Position numbers and translations under genes: made by a program
In this document: positions 50,309 to 59,048 of the stretch, piece by piece
Layout: every line of letters begins with the position of its first letter
How positions within the stretch are numbered: the stretch's first letter is position 1
Origin: Flavobacterium zhairuonense
Lineage (GTDB): Bacteria; Bacteroidota; Bacteroidia; Flavobacteriales; Flavobacteriaceae
Length of the DNA: 64,000 nucleotides
Assembly (NCBI RefSeq): GCF_004352915.1
Contig: NZ_SJSY01000074.1
Span: 124,001-188,000 of the forward strand
Direction of reading: 5' to 3'
Notes under the pieces: model-generated
Seen by the model: the letters and a program-made list of their open reading frames with translations, nothing else
The model's database searches: none
Told to the model about the DNA's origin: nothing

Positions 50309-52237
50309 TCATTTTACAAATTTTATAATTGCCATTTCTAATGCTAAAAACAACAGTGCAAAGATAACAAACCATTTCCAAATTTGGCTGTCGGTTCGTT
50401 CAGTTTGTAAAGTATTGAAAATGGTCGAAATTGTATCGGCAGTTTTGAAATCTGAAACAATATTTGTGTTTACTTGGCTTAAATCGCTTTCAGTTCTTTT
50501 ATAATTGAAACTCAGGTTTTCAACCCATTCTTTTTTGTCAAAAATGCTGTAATTTCCAGCTGTTTCAGGGAAATCATTAAACGTTAATTTGACTTTGTTG
50601 TTTAAAATCTGCTGAATTGGTATAAATGAATCTTCTGTTCCTTTTACTTCTAAAATAGCATCTTTTGTCAATAAAACATCAACAAAATAAGGCTGATTGT
50701 TTCCAATGGTCAACGCATTAACTCCCGTTTTTTGGTTGTTTGTTGCGATTTTATAAAACAAAGGAACGATTAAAGGCGATTGCTGAAAGTTAGAATTGAC
50801 GCTGTTTATTGGTGCCGAAAACAATGTAACTCCAGAAACTGAATTTTGAATGGAAGTCACAAAAGCACTTTGATCTTCATAAGACAAAACAGCCGGATAC
50901 GCACTTGAAACCGCAAATGAAGAATTTGTTTTTGGATATTGAAAATTTGTGATTTTGTTTTCAAAAACTCCAGAAAACAGCGGATGATCAAAATTGATTT
51001 TCGTAATCAATTTGCTTTCAGTTTTTAGATAATTAAATTGAATTTTTCCAAAGTTTCCTAAGAAATCGTTGAAGTTTGAAACTGTAATTTTTTCAGAAGG
51101 AATGATAACTAAATTTCCACCTTTTGAAACGAAACTTTTTAGAGTAGTTTGTAATGCCTGCGGAATTTCAGTTAATTCATTCAGAATAATGGTGTTCTGT
51201 TTTTCTAAACTATTATAATCTAAAGAACTGATTGGATAATTACTGTAATTGAATTCGGTTGGAGTATAAATTCGGGTTAAGAAATTGCTTTTTTCAGGCT
51301 CGCCAATACTGATTACGTTTGTTTTTTTGTTTTTAGAAATGCTGAAAAACAATTTGTTGTCATAAGTTAATCCGTTGTCTTCAATTGAAACATAGCCATG
51401 AAAAGCTTCTTTCGGAATCGTAAAATTGATTTTCTTTTTCTTTGAATCAAAATTGATTATTGTTTTGGCAATCAGTTTGTTTTGATTGTATAAAGCAGTC
51501 GAAATTGGGCTGAAATCATCACCATAAGCCGATAAGCTTACGCCAATTTCATAAAAGTTTTCTAAAGTCTGATTGATGTAAACGCTGTCAATTGAAACGT
51601 TGTTTTTTTGTTCTGCTTCCGGAACGATGAAATATGGTTTTTCTTCAAAATCAATATTTTTAACATCTTTTTCTTTTAAGCCAACAGCATCCGTAATAAT
51701 GACAATATCTTTTTTATGTGCCGATTTGTGCGCTTTGATTTTTGCAATAATAGAAGTAAGTTCAAATGGCGAAGCGCTGTAATTTAAATTTTGAAGCGCG
51801 CTTTTCGAAGATTTAATATCGGTATTCCAATAATTTTCAGTGTTTGTCAAAAGTGAAAACTGCGCCGTTTCTGGAGTGTTTTCAAGCAATTCTTGCACTG
51901 CACGTTTCAGCAATTCGCCTTTTTTTCCTTTTGCTTGCATGCTAAACGAATTGTCTAAAACAATATACATTTCGTTTGAAGCATTTTTGCTGTCTTTTGC
52001 TTCAAAAAATGGTTGGGCAAATGCAATGATCGCACAGGTAAGTAATAATAAACGAGTAGCAAGCAATAATCGTTTTTTGATTTTTGAACTTTTTCGGGTT
52101 TGAATGGCAAGTTCTTTCAGGAAACGAACATTGGTGAAATACGAAGTCTTAAAACGTCTTAATTGAAATAAATGAACCAAAATTGGAACAATCAATAAAA
52201 AGAGAAAGTATAGAATTTCGGGATGTTTAAAATGCAT
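50309..52237 (-). CDS. BatA-type double-transmembrane N-terminus with VWA domain membrane protein
   Basis: A 642-residue inner-membrane protein. The N-terminal BatA domain has two hydrophobic segments (about 9-24 and 58-76) around RRFKTSYFTNVRFLKELAIQTRKSSK in outline. The VWA domain follows at about 88-220 with the MIDAS motif DNSFS (Asp95, Ser97, Ser99) and the later acidic ITDAV. A long periplasmic beta-rich region with a C-terminal helix (WFVIFALLFLALEMAII) completes it. BatA-like proteins act with MoxR ATPases and in oxygen tolerance; no MoxR is present here. It is preceded by a 239-bp divergent gap. Confidence 0.9.
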   Translation of the reverse strand: MHFKHPEILYFLFLLIVPILVHLFQLRRFKTSYFTNVRFLKELAIQTRKSSKIKKRLLLATRLLLLTCAIIAFAQPFFEAKDSKNASNEMYIVLDNSFSMQAKGKKGELLKRAVQELLENTPETAQFSLLTNTENYWNTDIKSSKSALQNLNYSASPFELTSIIAKIKAHKSAHKKDIVIITDAVGLKEKDVKNIDFEEKPYFIVPEAEQKNNVSIDSVYINQTLENFYEIGVSLSAYGDDFSPISTALYNQNKLIAKTIINFDSKKKKINFTIPKEAFHGYVSIEDNGLTYDNKLFFSISKNKKTNVISIGEPEKSNFLTRIYTPTEFNYSNYPISSLDYNSLEKQNTIILNELTEIPQALQTTLKSFVSKGGNLVIIPSEKITVSNFNDFLGNFGKIQFNYLKTESKLITKINFDHPLFSGVFENKITNFQYPKTNSSFAVSSAYPAVLSYEDQSAFVTSIQNSVSGVTLFSAPINSVNSNFQQSPLIVPLFYKIATNNQKTGVNALTIGNNQPYFVDVLLTKDAILEVKGTEDSFIPIQQILNNKVKLTFNDFPETAGNYSIFDKKEWVENLSFNYKRTESDLSQVNTNIVSDFKTADTISTIFNTLQTERTDSQIWKWFVIFALLFLALEMAIIKFVK

Positions 52238-52476
52238 TCTGGCTTCGATTTACTTCACTACGTTTTGTAGATGCTGGTCAAAAATACAAATTTTTAGTTA
52301 AACCATATAAGTTATACAAGAGATTATAAGGAAGTAGTTATTGCGTTTCAGTTAAATGAACTTATATGACTTCTAAGGTGAAATGTAACAAAAAAATGTA
52401 ACTTTTCTGGTTCCATTTGTAATGATGAAAAAGATATTATTGTGTATTTTAGCGTATTCAAAAAATAATATAGAAT

Positions 52477-53589
52477 ATGAAAAAGTTATATGTGATCTTA
52501 TTTTCAGCTTTAGCATTAACTGCAGCAAAAGCTCAAAGTAAATTCAATTTATTAGTTGGAACTTATACCAATAAATGCCAAAGCAACGGAATTTATGTTT
52601 ATGAATTCAACGCTGCATCGGGCGATTTCAAGCTTAAAAATTCTTCTGAAAATGTAATAAGTCCGAGTTATTTATCGATTTCGCCAAATAATAAATTTGT
52701 GTACGCGGTAAATGAAAACGGAACTCAAAGTGCTGTGAGTGCATTTGGTTTTGATGCTGCTTCTGGAAAACTTAAATTTTTGAATACAAATGATGCTTTA
52801 GGTGCAGATCCTTGCCATTTGATCAATGACGACAAAAATGTAATTGTTGCCAATTATTCTGGCGGAAGTATTGTTGTTTTTAAGAAAAATGCTGACGGAA
52901 GTATTACGACTGTACAACAATTAATACAGCACGAAGGAAAAGGACCAAATGTAGCGCGCCAAGAAAAAGCACATGTTCATCAAGTTGTTTTTTCACCAGA
53001 TAAAAAGTTCGTTTTATCTAATGATTTAGGTTTGGATAAAGTGTTTATTTACAAATACAATCCAGCTTCTAAAAACGAAATGCTGACTTTAAAAGGTTCT
53101 GTTGATGTAAAAGCAGGAAGTGGGCCAAGACATTTGACTTTTAGTAAAGATGGCAAATTTGTTTATTTGGTTCAGGAATTAGATGGCACATTGACAACTT
53201 TAAGTTATGATAAAACTGGAAGCCTAAAAATAGTTGCCGAAACAAGCATTCTGCCTAAAGGATTTAAAGGAGGAACAGGCGCTGCAGCAATTAAAATTTC
53301 GCCAGATGGACAATTCGTATATCTAACAGACCGCGTTGATGCAAATGCTATTTCAGTATATAAAATTCTGAAAAATGGAAGTTTGGAATTGGTAGAACAA
53401 CAAAGTACATTAGGAAAAGGTCCAAGAGATTTTGCTATTGATCCAACAGGAAATTATCTTTTGGTGGGGCATCAATATACAAACGACATTATTATTTTTA
53501 AAAGAGATAAAACTACGGGAAAACTTACTGATACAGGAAAAAGAATTGAATTGTGTTCGCCTGTAGGTTTAGTTTTTACGAAAATATAG
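52477..53589 (+). CDS. Lactonase family protein (6-phosphogluconolactonase-like beta-propeller)
   Basis: A 370-residue exported protein of the lactonase (PF10282) family. A signal peptide (ends AKAQ near residue 20) is followed by seven propeller blades, seen as the repeats NLLVGTYTNKCQSNGIYVYEF, YLSISPNNKFVYAVNE, HQVVFSPDKKFVLSNDLG, HLTFSKDGKFVYLVQE, AIKISPDGQFVYLTDR and FAIDPTGNYLLVGHQ. A cytosolic 6-phosphogluconolactonase role would not fit export, so this may act on another lactone or bind a ligand. Length matches the family. It ends at a convergent gap filled with a palindrome. Confidence 0.92.
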   Translation: MKKLYVILFSALALTAAKAQSKFNLLVGTYTNKCQSNGIYVYEFNAASGDFKLKNSSENVISPSYLSISPNNKFVYAVNENGTQSAVSAFGFDAASGKLKFLNTNDALGADPCHLINDDKNVIVANYSGGSIVVFKKNADGSITTVQQLIQHEGKGPNVARQEKAHVHQVVFSPDKKFVLSNDLGLDKVFIYKYNPASKNEMLTLKGSVDVKAGSGPRHLTFSKDGKFVYLVQELDGTLTTLSYDKTGSLKIVAETSILPKGFKGGTGAAAIKISPDGQFVYLTDRVDANAISVYKILKNGSLELVEQQSTLGKGPRDFAIDPTGNYLLVGHQYTNDIIIFKRDKTTGKLTDTGKRIELCSPVGLVFTKI

Positions 53590-53590
53590 C

Positions 53591-53706
53591 CTAAAAGGTT
53601 CAAAGTAACAAAGGCTCAAAGGTACAAAGTTTTTAAACTACTGTACTTTTGAGCCTTTTTTATGCTTTGTCACTTTGTCACTTTGTTCCTTTGGACCTTT
53701 GTGACT
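53591..53706. repeat. Palindromic element with embedded terminator
   Basis: AAAGGCTCAAA and GTACA at 53610-53626 pair with TGTAC and TTTGAGCCTTT at 53642-53658, followed by T. The outer part, GGTTCAAAGTAACA and CTTTGTCACTTTG, gives a second imperfect match. The stem should terminate both the lactonase gene and the helicase gene at 53716. Confidence 0.7.
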
Positions 53707-53715
53707 AATAATTAT

Positions 53716-55065
53716 TTATTTCTTTTTCTTCTTTTTCTCATTTCTCGTTTTCAACATATTTCTGTTGACAGAACCATGCGTTTTCTTTTTGGTTTTTGAA
53801 GGACCTCCGAGATTGACTTTTTGATTCTTTTTTGATTTTTCATGAAAAGCACCGTCACCTTCAAGCTTTGGTTTTTTCATTAAAAATTTTCTTGGCAATT
53901 TGTCTTTTTCAGCTTCTATTAGCTTTTCTGAGATTTCAACTTCTTCAGGAAAATCAACAATGTCAAGCTCTTGATCCATTAAAAGTTCTGTTTCAATTTT
54001 GAATTCTTCCTCTCTTGGGGTTACAAAACTAATTGCAGTTCCTGTTGCATCAGCACGACCTGTACGACCAATTCTGTGCATGTAAAGTTCTGGTTCTTCT
54101 GGAAGTTCAAAGTTGATTACGTGTGTGATATTCGAAATATCCAAACCTCTGGCCATAACGTCTGTTGTAATTAAGCCTCGAAGATTTCCTTCCTGAAATT
54201 CGGCCATTGTGCTCAAACGGTAATTTTGAGATTTATTAGAGTGAATAACACCAAATTGTCCTTCAAAAAGCTCATCAATACGATTGAAAAGCATATCTGA
54301 AATCTTTTTATTGTTTACGAAAACTAAAATACGACTCATGCTTTCGTCGGTTTCCAGTAAATGTTTTAAAAGATTTACTTTCGTATTGAAATTCGGAACA
54401 TTATAAGTAAGTTGAGTAATTTTTTCAAGTGGCGTTCCTGATGGCGCAAGCGTAACTTCTTCAGGAAAATCAAAATAATCATTTAATAAATCATCAACTT
54501 CATCAGTCATCGTTGCCGAGAACAAAATGTTTTGACGTTTGGTTTTCATCATCGCAAAAAGCGCAGTCAATTGAGGTCTAAAACCTAAATTCAGCATTTC
54601 ATCAAACTCGTCGATAACCAGTTTTTGAGTTTCATCAAAACGAACCACAGCGTCAAGCGCTAAATCCATTGTACGACCAGGAGTTCCAACTAAAATGTCA
54701 ACACCTTCATAAACGGCTTTTTTTTGTGTATTGATGTTTACGCCTCCGTAAATTCCCAAAGTTTTAACCGACATATAGGTAGTCAGTTTTTCAACTTCTT
54801 CTACAACCTGAACCACTAATTCACGTGTTGGAACTAGGATTACAATTTTTGGAGTATTTGTATGCGTAAATTTATAAAGCTTTAAAAGAGGAAGTAAATA
54901 AGCAAATGTTTTACCGGTTCCGGTTTGTGCAATTCCCATCATATCTCTTCCTGACATGATTACAGAAAAAGATTTTTCCTGAATAGGAGTAGGCGTAACA
55001 AATCCTAATTCGTCAACTGCTTTTTGTAATGATTTTGGGAGATTGAATTTTTCGAAAGTGCTCAT
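53716..55065 (-). CDS. DEAD-box RNA helicase, second copy with lysine-rich tail
   Basis: A 449-residue RNA helicase. Core motifs are AQTGTGKTFAYLLP (I), PTRELVVQ (Ia), DEFDEML (an unusual D-E-F-D in place of DEAD, motif II), SATM (III) and HRIGRTGRADATG (VI). The C-terminal 40 residues are lysine-rich (KKKTHGSVNRNMLKTRNEKKKKKK). The ATG at 55065 before STFEKFNL was chosen; ATG at 55071 would add two residues, and the long upstream extension does not resemble the family. Lacking the RNA-binding domain of the 2237 helicase, it is probably a separate RhlE-like type. Confidence 0.93.
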   Translation of the reverse strand: MSTFEKFNLPKSLQKAVDELGFVTPTPIQEKSFSVIMSGRDMMGIAQTGTGKTFAYLLPLLKLYKFTHTNTPKIVILVPTRELVVQVVEEVEKLTTYMSVKTLGIYGGVNINTQKKAVYEGVDILVGTPGRTMDLALDAVVRFDETQKLVIDEFDEMLNLGFRPQLTALFAMMKTKRQNILFSATMTDEVDDLLNDYFDFPEEVTLAPSGTPLEKITQLTYNVPNFNTKVNLLKHLLETDESMSRILVFVNNKKISDMLFNRIDELFEGQFGVIHSNKSQNYRLSTMAEFQEGNLRGLITTDVMARGLDISNITHVINFELPEEPELYMHRIGRTGRADATGTAISFVTPREEEFKIETELLMDQELDIVDFPEEVEISEKLIEAEKDKLPRKFLMKKPKLEGDGAFHEKSKKNQKVNLGGPSKTKKKTHGSVNRNMLKTRNEKKKKKK

Positions 55066-55175
55066 TTGCATTAAATTTTGCGCAAAGATAGCTATAAATA
55101 GCTGAAAAATTGGCATCTGTTAAAAATTACACTCGATTATTACTTTCGTATTTCTCAAAAACAGCGTTTAAAAAG

Positions 55176-55544
55176 TTATAATAATCGCTTTATTCGCAAT
55201 AAAAGTTCGTTAGGATTAAATGGTTTTGCAATAAAATCATCAACACCCAATTCAAAAGCTTCTTCAACCGTATTCTCCTCTTCACCAAGTGATGAGAGGG
55301 CAATAACACGAATATTTTGGAAGTTTTTTTTGATATGATTAATAATTTCCAGACCAGATTTTAACGGAATAATGATTGTGGTAATCACTAAATCTGGCAA
55401 AATTACCGGAATACGCTCTAATGCACTCATACCATCTTTGGCAATACTTATTTTGTAGCCTTCTTTTTTTAAAATAAATTTGAGAATTTCAATTGCCATA
55501 TCATCATTTTCGATGATCAAAATTTTTTTTTCGCTGATACTCAT
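55176..55544 (-). CDS. Single-domain response-regulator-like protein without the phospho-acceptor Asp
   Basis: A 122-residue receiver domain. It aligns with CheY-like receivers from KKILIIENDDMAIEIL to FIAKPFNPNELLLRIKRLL. The conserved aspartate of PDLVxxD is replaced by Thr56 (PDLVITTIIIP, codon ACA), so the normal phosphorylation site is missing. The acidic pair is Glu12/Asn13; Lys107 and Ser84 are kept. It lies 17 bp after the DUF4838 gene on the same strand, so it is the last gene of the polysaccharide operon. A phosphorylation-independent regulator or protein adaptor is a likely role, but this is inference. Confidence 0.9.
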   Translation of the reverse strand: MSISEKKILIIENDDMAIEILKFILKKEGYKISIAKDGMSALERIPVILPDLVITTIIIPLKSGLEIINHIKKNFQNIRVIALSSLGEEENTVEEAFELGVDDFIAKPFNPNELLLRIKRLL

Positions 55545-55561
55545 TTTGCTGTTTTTGGCTT

Positions 55562-57772
55562 TTATTTTTTGTACAGTTCGATTTCGTCAATCATCACCAT
55601 AGGTTTTTTATTTTTTCGTAATCTCCATTCAGGTAATTTGGATTGGTTTTCTATGAGAATTTTTATTTTGGCAAAAGTACTAAGGTTCAGGTTTTTAAAT
55701 TCCCATGATTTTGTTGTAATTTCATAGTCTTCTGTTAAATTATCATAATTTTTTTCGTGTAATAGCTTCCATTTCTGATCTTTAAAACCATAAATTTTTA
55801 CTTTTTTTGGTGGAAAAATCCAATGCCTCTGATCTTCAAGGAAATTTAATTTTAAAAGATTAAAATCTAATTTTTTGGTTTCGATTTCAAAAGAAGGATT
55901 TGTTCCATACCAGCCAATCCAGTTAATGTTGAAATCTTTATAACCTCTATTTCCATCCACAAGTCCGTAACTTCCTTTGCCTTTAAAATCATCCGAAGGC
56001 GGGGTAATAAAATTGATTTTCAAATCTTCACCTAAATGTGTTGTTGTGTTTTCACAAATTTTTAGCCATTCCTGATAATATTTATCGGGTGAAAGTCCGT
56101 CTTCGCTTAGTTCATAAATTCCAAAATCATTGCAGGATTTCGTGAAATTTTGAACTCTTTCGGTCAATTTTTCTTTTACCTTTTTTTTTCCATTATTATT
56201 TACGGTAAACATTCCGTGTTGGTTTTTTCCATAAAACTTAGACTGTTCAAAATAAACAAATTCAAGACCCAAGCGAAGTTTTAAGACTCGTGATTTTAAA
56301 ACAGCATCATCGGAGACAGCATCAGAAGCCAATTCCAGCAATTTATCGTATTGATCCATTTCTTCAGGCGTTAAAAAAGTATTTCGAGCCTGAACCGGAC
56401 CGGAATAAATATCAAGATATGTATTGCTTTTATTTTGATTCTCAATCAGAAGTTTCAAATAATCACTTATATGTGGCGCTGCTTTTCCGTAAAAACCTCT
56501 TAAAAAATCGGCTGTAACGGCTTTAATATCAATATTGGTATCCCAAAGTAATTTCGCTAAAAGATACTGTCTCAATTCTGAAAAATCCCCAGGAACGTCG
56601 GCGTAGCCTTGAACAAATAATCCTTTGACTTTGTTTTTTTCAAAAAGCTTGTAATTGCTTTGAAAAGGTTCAAAATTTGGAAAAGGCGACATATAATTAG
56701 AAAATTGAACGGTATAATCCCACAGGAATAAATGTGGAGAAGTTTTGCTCCAATTCTCTAAATTTTTTACAAATGAAGGTGCGCTTTGTGCCGAAATTGC
56801 TTTTCCTCGATTTAGTTCTATGGGACATAAAATGGTGTAAATATTTGGCGCTATTTTTAAATTGACTGGCGGTTTGAATGTATAAAGATAGGCGAGCGTT
56901 GTAATTTTTGTGTTTGGAAAGTTGGAAGCAATTTTATTCAAGAAGTAATAGAAAGAACCTTGTGGCCCACCAAATTTGTCGTTTAATTTTCTACATTCGG
57001 TACATTCGCAATATACTACATCATCATTTTGACTTATTGAATAGAATTGTGCATCTGGCTTTTCGGCAATAATTTTAGCCATTTTTTTCTCTACCAAATC
57101 AACAACGGTGTCATTTGTCATGCATAAAGATTCGCCGTTTCTTTTTCCTTCATACAAAGCAAAAAGCTTTGAATTGCTTTTAAAATATTCTTTTGGCGGC
57201 ACAAGAACGTTGAAAGAATGTCCCCAGATTCCAAAATCGTCAATATGCCAATCTAGTTTGTGCCAATCGCGAAAAGCTTCGTCATAACAATCAGGAAAAA
57301 ATAATGCGCGATAATCAAAAGAAGGCTGATAACGCTTTGTGCTATTTTTAGGAAATAAAAATTCAGTTACTTTAGGAACATAAGTTTCTGCTGCTGTAAA
57401 TTTTCTGAATTCCCAAAGTTCCAATAAAGTGTAAACTGCATATCGAAGATATTTAGGATTTTGAGCGATCAGATAAATAGATTTTGAATCACTTTTGATT
57501 AGAAATTCATTAGGCTTTAATTTTTCGGTATCTGAAATTTCGAGAATTATTTCAGAGGCATCATTACTTTTATTTTGAGTAATGTTTTCAAATTCTTTCC
57601 CAAAAGCTTTATCAACATATTTTTTTAGAATCAAAGCGGCGTCACGGCTTTCATCAGATTTGGAAATAATACTGTTTTTGTGCGTTATAATAATTTCAGA
57701 CTGAGCCATTATAGTTAGGTTAAATAGGAAAAAAAAGAGGAGCAGTAATTTGAAATAAGGCTTCTTTTTCAT
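55562..57772 (-). CDS. DUF4838 glycosidase-like protein, exported
   Basis: A 736-residue protein with a signal peptide (ends IMAQ near residue 24). The N-terminal region (about 30-120) is a GH20/GH67-like beta domain, followed by a DUF4838 catalytic-like barrel with the distinctive ISQNDDVVYCECTECRKLNDKFG and GSFYYFLNKIASNFP segments, a repeat-rich middle and a C-terminal beta-sandwich (about 620-736) resembling an F5/8 type C carbohydrate-binding domain. DUF4838 proteins are related to alpha-glucuronidase/hexosaminidase barrels, but their substrate is unknown. It is 6 bp after the YaiO gene and 17 bp before the receiver gene. It would be the periplasmic glycan-processing member of the operon. 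Confidence 0.85.
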   Translation of the reverse strand: MKKKPYFKLLLLFFFLFNLTIMAQSEIIITHKNSIISKSDESRDAALILKKYVDKAFGKEFENITQNKSNDASEIILEISDTEKLKPNEFLIKSDSKSIYLIAQNPKYLRYAVYTLLELWEFRKFTAAETYVPKVTEFLFPKNSTKRYQPSFDYRALFFPDCYDEAFRDWHKLDWHIDDFGIWGHSFNVLVPPKEYFKSNSKLFALYEGKRNGESLCMTNDTVVDLVEKKMAKIIAEKPDAQFYSISQNDDVVYCECTECRKLNDKFGGPQGSFYYFLNKIASNFPNTKITTLAYLYTFKPPVNLKIAPNIYTILCPIELNRGKAISAQSAPSFVKNLENWSKTSPHLFLWDYTVQFSNYMSPFPNFEPFQSNYKLFEKNKVKGLFVQGYADVPGDFSELRQYLLAKLLWDTNIDIKAVTADFLRGFYGKAAPHISDYLKLLIENQNKSNTYLDIYSGPVQARNTFLTPEEMDQYDKLLELASDAVSDDAVLKSRVLKLRLGLEFVYFEQSKFYGKNQHGMFTVNNNGKKKVKEKLTERVQNFTKSCNDFGIYELSEDGLSPDKYYQEWLKICENTTTHLGEDLKINFITPPSDDFKGKGSYGLVDGNRGYKDFNINWIGWYGTNPSFEIETKKLDFNLLKLNFLEDQRHWIFPPKKVKIYGFKDQKWKLLHEKNYDNLTEDYEITTKSWEFKNLNLSTFAKIKILIENQSKLPEWRLRKNKKPMVMIDEIELYKK

Positions 57773-57778
57773 AATTAT

Positions 57779-59041
57779 TTAAAATTTATATTGAAATACA
57801 AAGGCAAAATCAAGTTCGGTTTGAAATTTATTTGCGGTATATTCTTGTTCGTTGTCGGTAATCATGAATCCGGCGATATAATGGCTTTTTATAAGTTTAA
57901 AAAAGCCGGCGCTCAAGCGGTATGATCTTAAAGACAATCTGCTTTCATAATCTGCTGATCTAGTTTTGTCATCTGGGGAAGTTCCGTAACCAGCAATTAG
58001 TGTGACGTAATCAAATTTTGTTTTGTAGTAATATCTCGAGGTCAGCGTAAAAGAAGGACCTTCACTTTGTATATATGATCTTAAATTAACCCAATAAGAG
58101 CCAAAATATTTTCCGATTCCAATATTTAATGTTTTTACATCGCTGTCATCATTCATCAAAATGTAACGAAATCCCAAATCGGCTTCCCAACCTTTGTTGA
58201 AATTATGAAAAAAGGAATAGCCTAATCTAAATTTTGGAAATGCATCATCTTGACTATAAGCGACATCAATGTATGAATAATTTTTCTTTTTTGCAAAAAG
58301 ATAAGATTCAGCTTCAAATTGAAGACCGCTTGTCATAACTGAATTTGCCGCAAGTCTACTGGCATAACTTACTCTTCCAATTAAGCTTCCCCAAGAGCGT
58401 TGTCTTAAATAATCGACACTTCCTAAATGCCAGGGACCAACACCATCGCGACTAATTGTGGTATAATTGTAATAGGCACCCACACGGTCCATATTGATTT
58501 GCGAATACAATTCAAAAAGTCGTTGTTCAATATCCGGATCATTTGGGAATTTGGCCCGTATTGATTTCAGATATTTTGCCTCATTTGCCGTATCATTCTG
58601 CAAGGAATAAAAAGTAATTCTTTTAATGCGAAATATTTTTTCGTCGGGATATAATTCTATTGCTTTGTTTGCAACGACAACTCCGTCATCATATTGTTGT
58701 TCCTCAATATCTAAATTGATTAAATAAAGAAAAGCTTCCTGATATTTTGGGTTTTTGTCAATGACATAATTATAATAATATCTAGCACTGTCTTTTACGT
58801 TTGTGAAATCATAATTGCGTCCTAAAGCCAAATGAAAATCCAAATAGTCTGGCGCATTTTTTTTTCCTAATAAAGCCCTTTGAATATTGAGTTCATAATT
58901 AGGATGCTTGGTTTGCATATCTTTTGTTATCACGGTCAAAAGGCTGTCAGCATCTATTTTTTTCTGAGCTTTTGAATTTTGGACAAAAGACAAAAATAAA
59001 ATGAAAATCAGGCAGGTATGCAAAATTTTGTTGTATTTCAT
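57779..59041 (-). CDS. YaiO-type outer-membrane protein: TPR region plus beta-barrel
   Basis: A 420-residue protein with a signal peptide ending in NSKAQ around residue 25. Residues of about 50-185 form TPR repeats (PDYLDFHLALGRNYDF, YQEAFLYLINLDIEEQQYDDGVVVANKAIELYP in outline), then a C-terminal beta-barrel starts at WHLGSVDYLRQRSWGSLIGRVSY and ends in FVFQYKF with a terminal phenylalanine. That is the YaiO family outer-membrane barrel. The ATG before KYNKILHTC was chosen; it is 7 bases past the stop of the glycosyltransferase gene. By analogy to PgaA it may form the export pore with a TPR platform for the polymer. Confidence 0.87.
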   Translation of the reverse strand: MKYNKILHTCLIFILFLSFVQNSKAQKKIDADSLLTVITKDMQTKHPNYELNIQRALLGKKNAPDYLDFHLALGRNYDFTNVKDSARYYYNYVIDKNPKYQEAFLYLINLDIEEQQYDDGVVVANKAIELYPDEKIFRIKRITFYSLQNDTANEAKYLKSIRAKFPNDPDIEQRLFELYSQINMDRVGAYYNYTTISRDGVGPWHLGSVDYLRQRSWGSLIGRVSYASRLAANSVMTSGLQFEAESYLFAKKKNYSYIDVAYSQDDAFPKFRLGYSFFHNFNKGWEADLGFRYILMNDDSDVKTLNIGIGKYFGSYWVNLRSYIQSEGPSFTLTSRYYYKTKFDYVTLIAGYGTSPDDKTRSADYESRLSLRSYRLSAGFFKLIKSHYIAGFMITDNEQEYTANKFQTELDFAFVFQYKF

Positions 59042-59048
59042 AATTCCA

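Noticed and set aside
55562..57772. DUF4838 protein as a PgaB-type polysaccharide deacetylase
   Set aside because: No NodB deacetylase motif is present; the parallel to PgaB is only positional and in the glycosidase-like fold.
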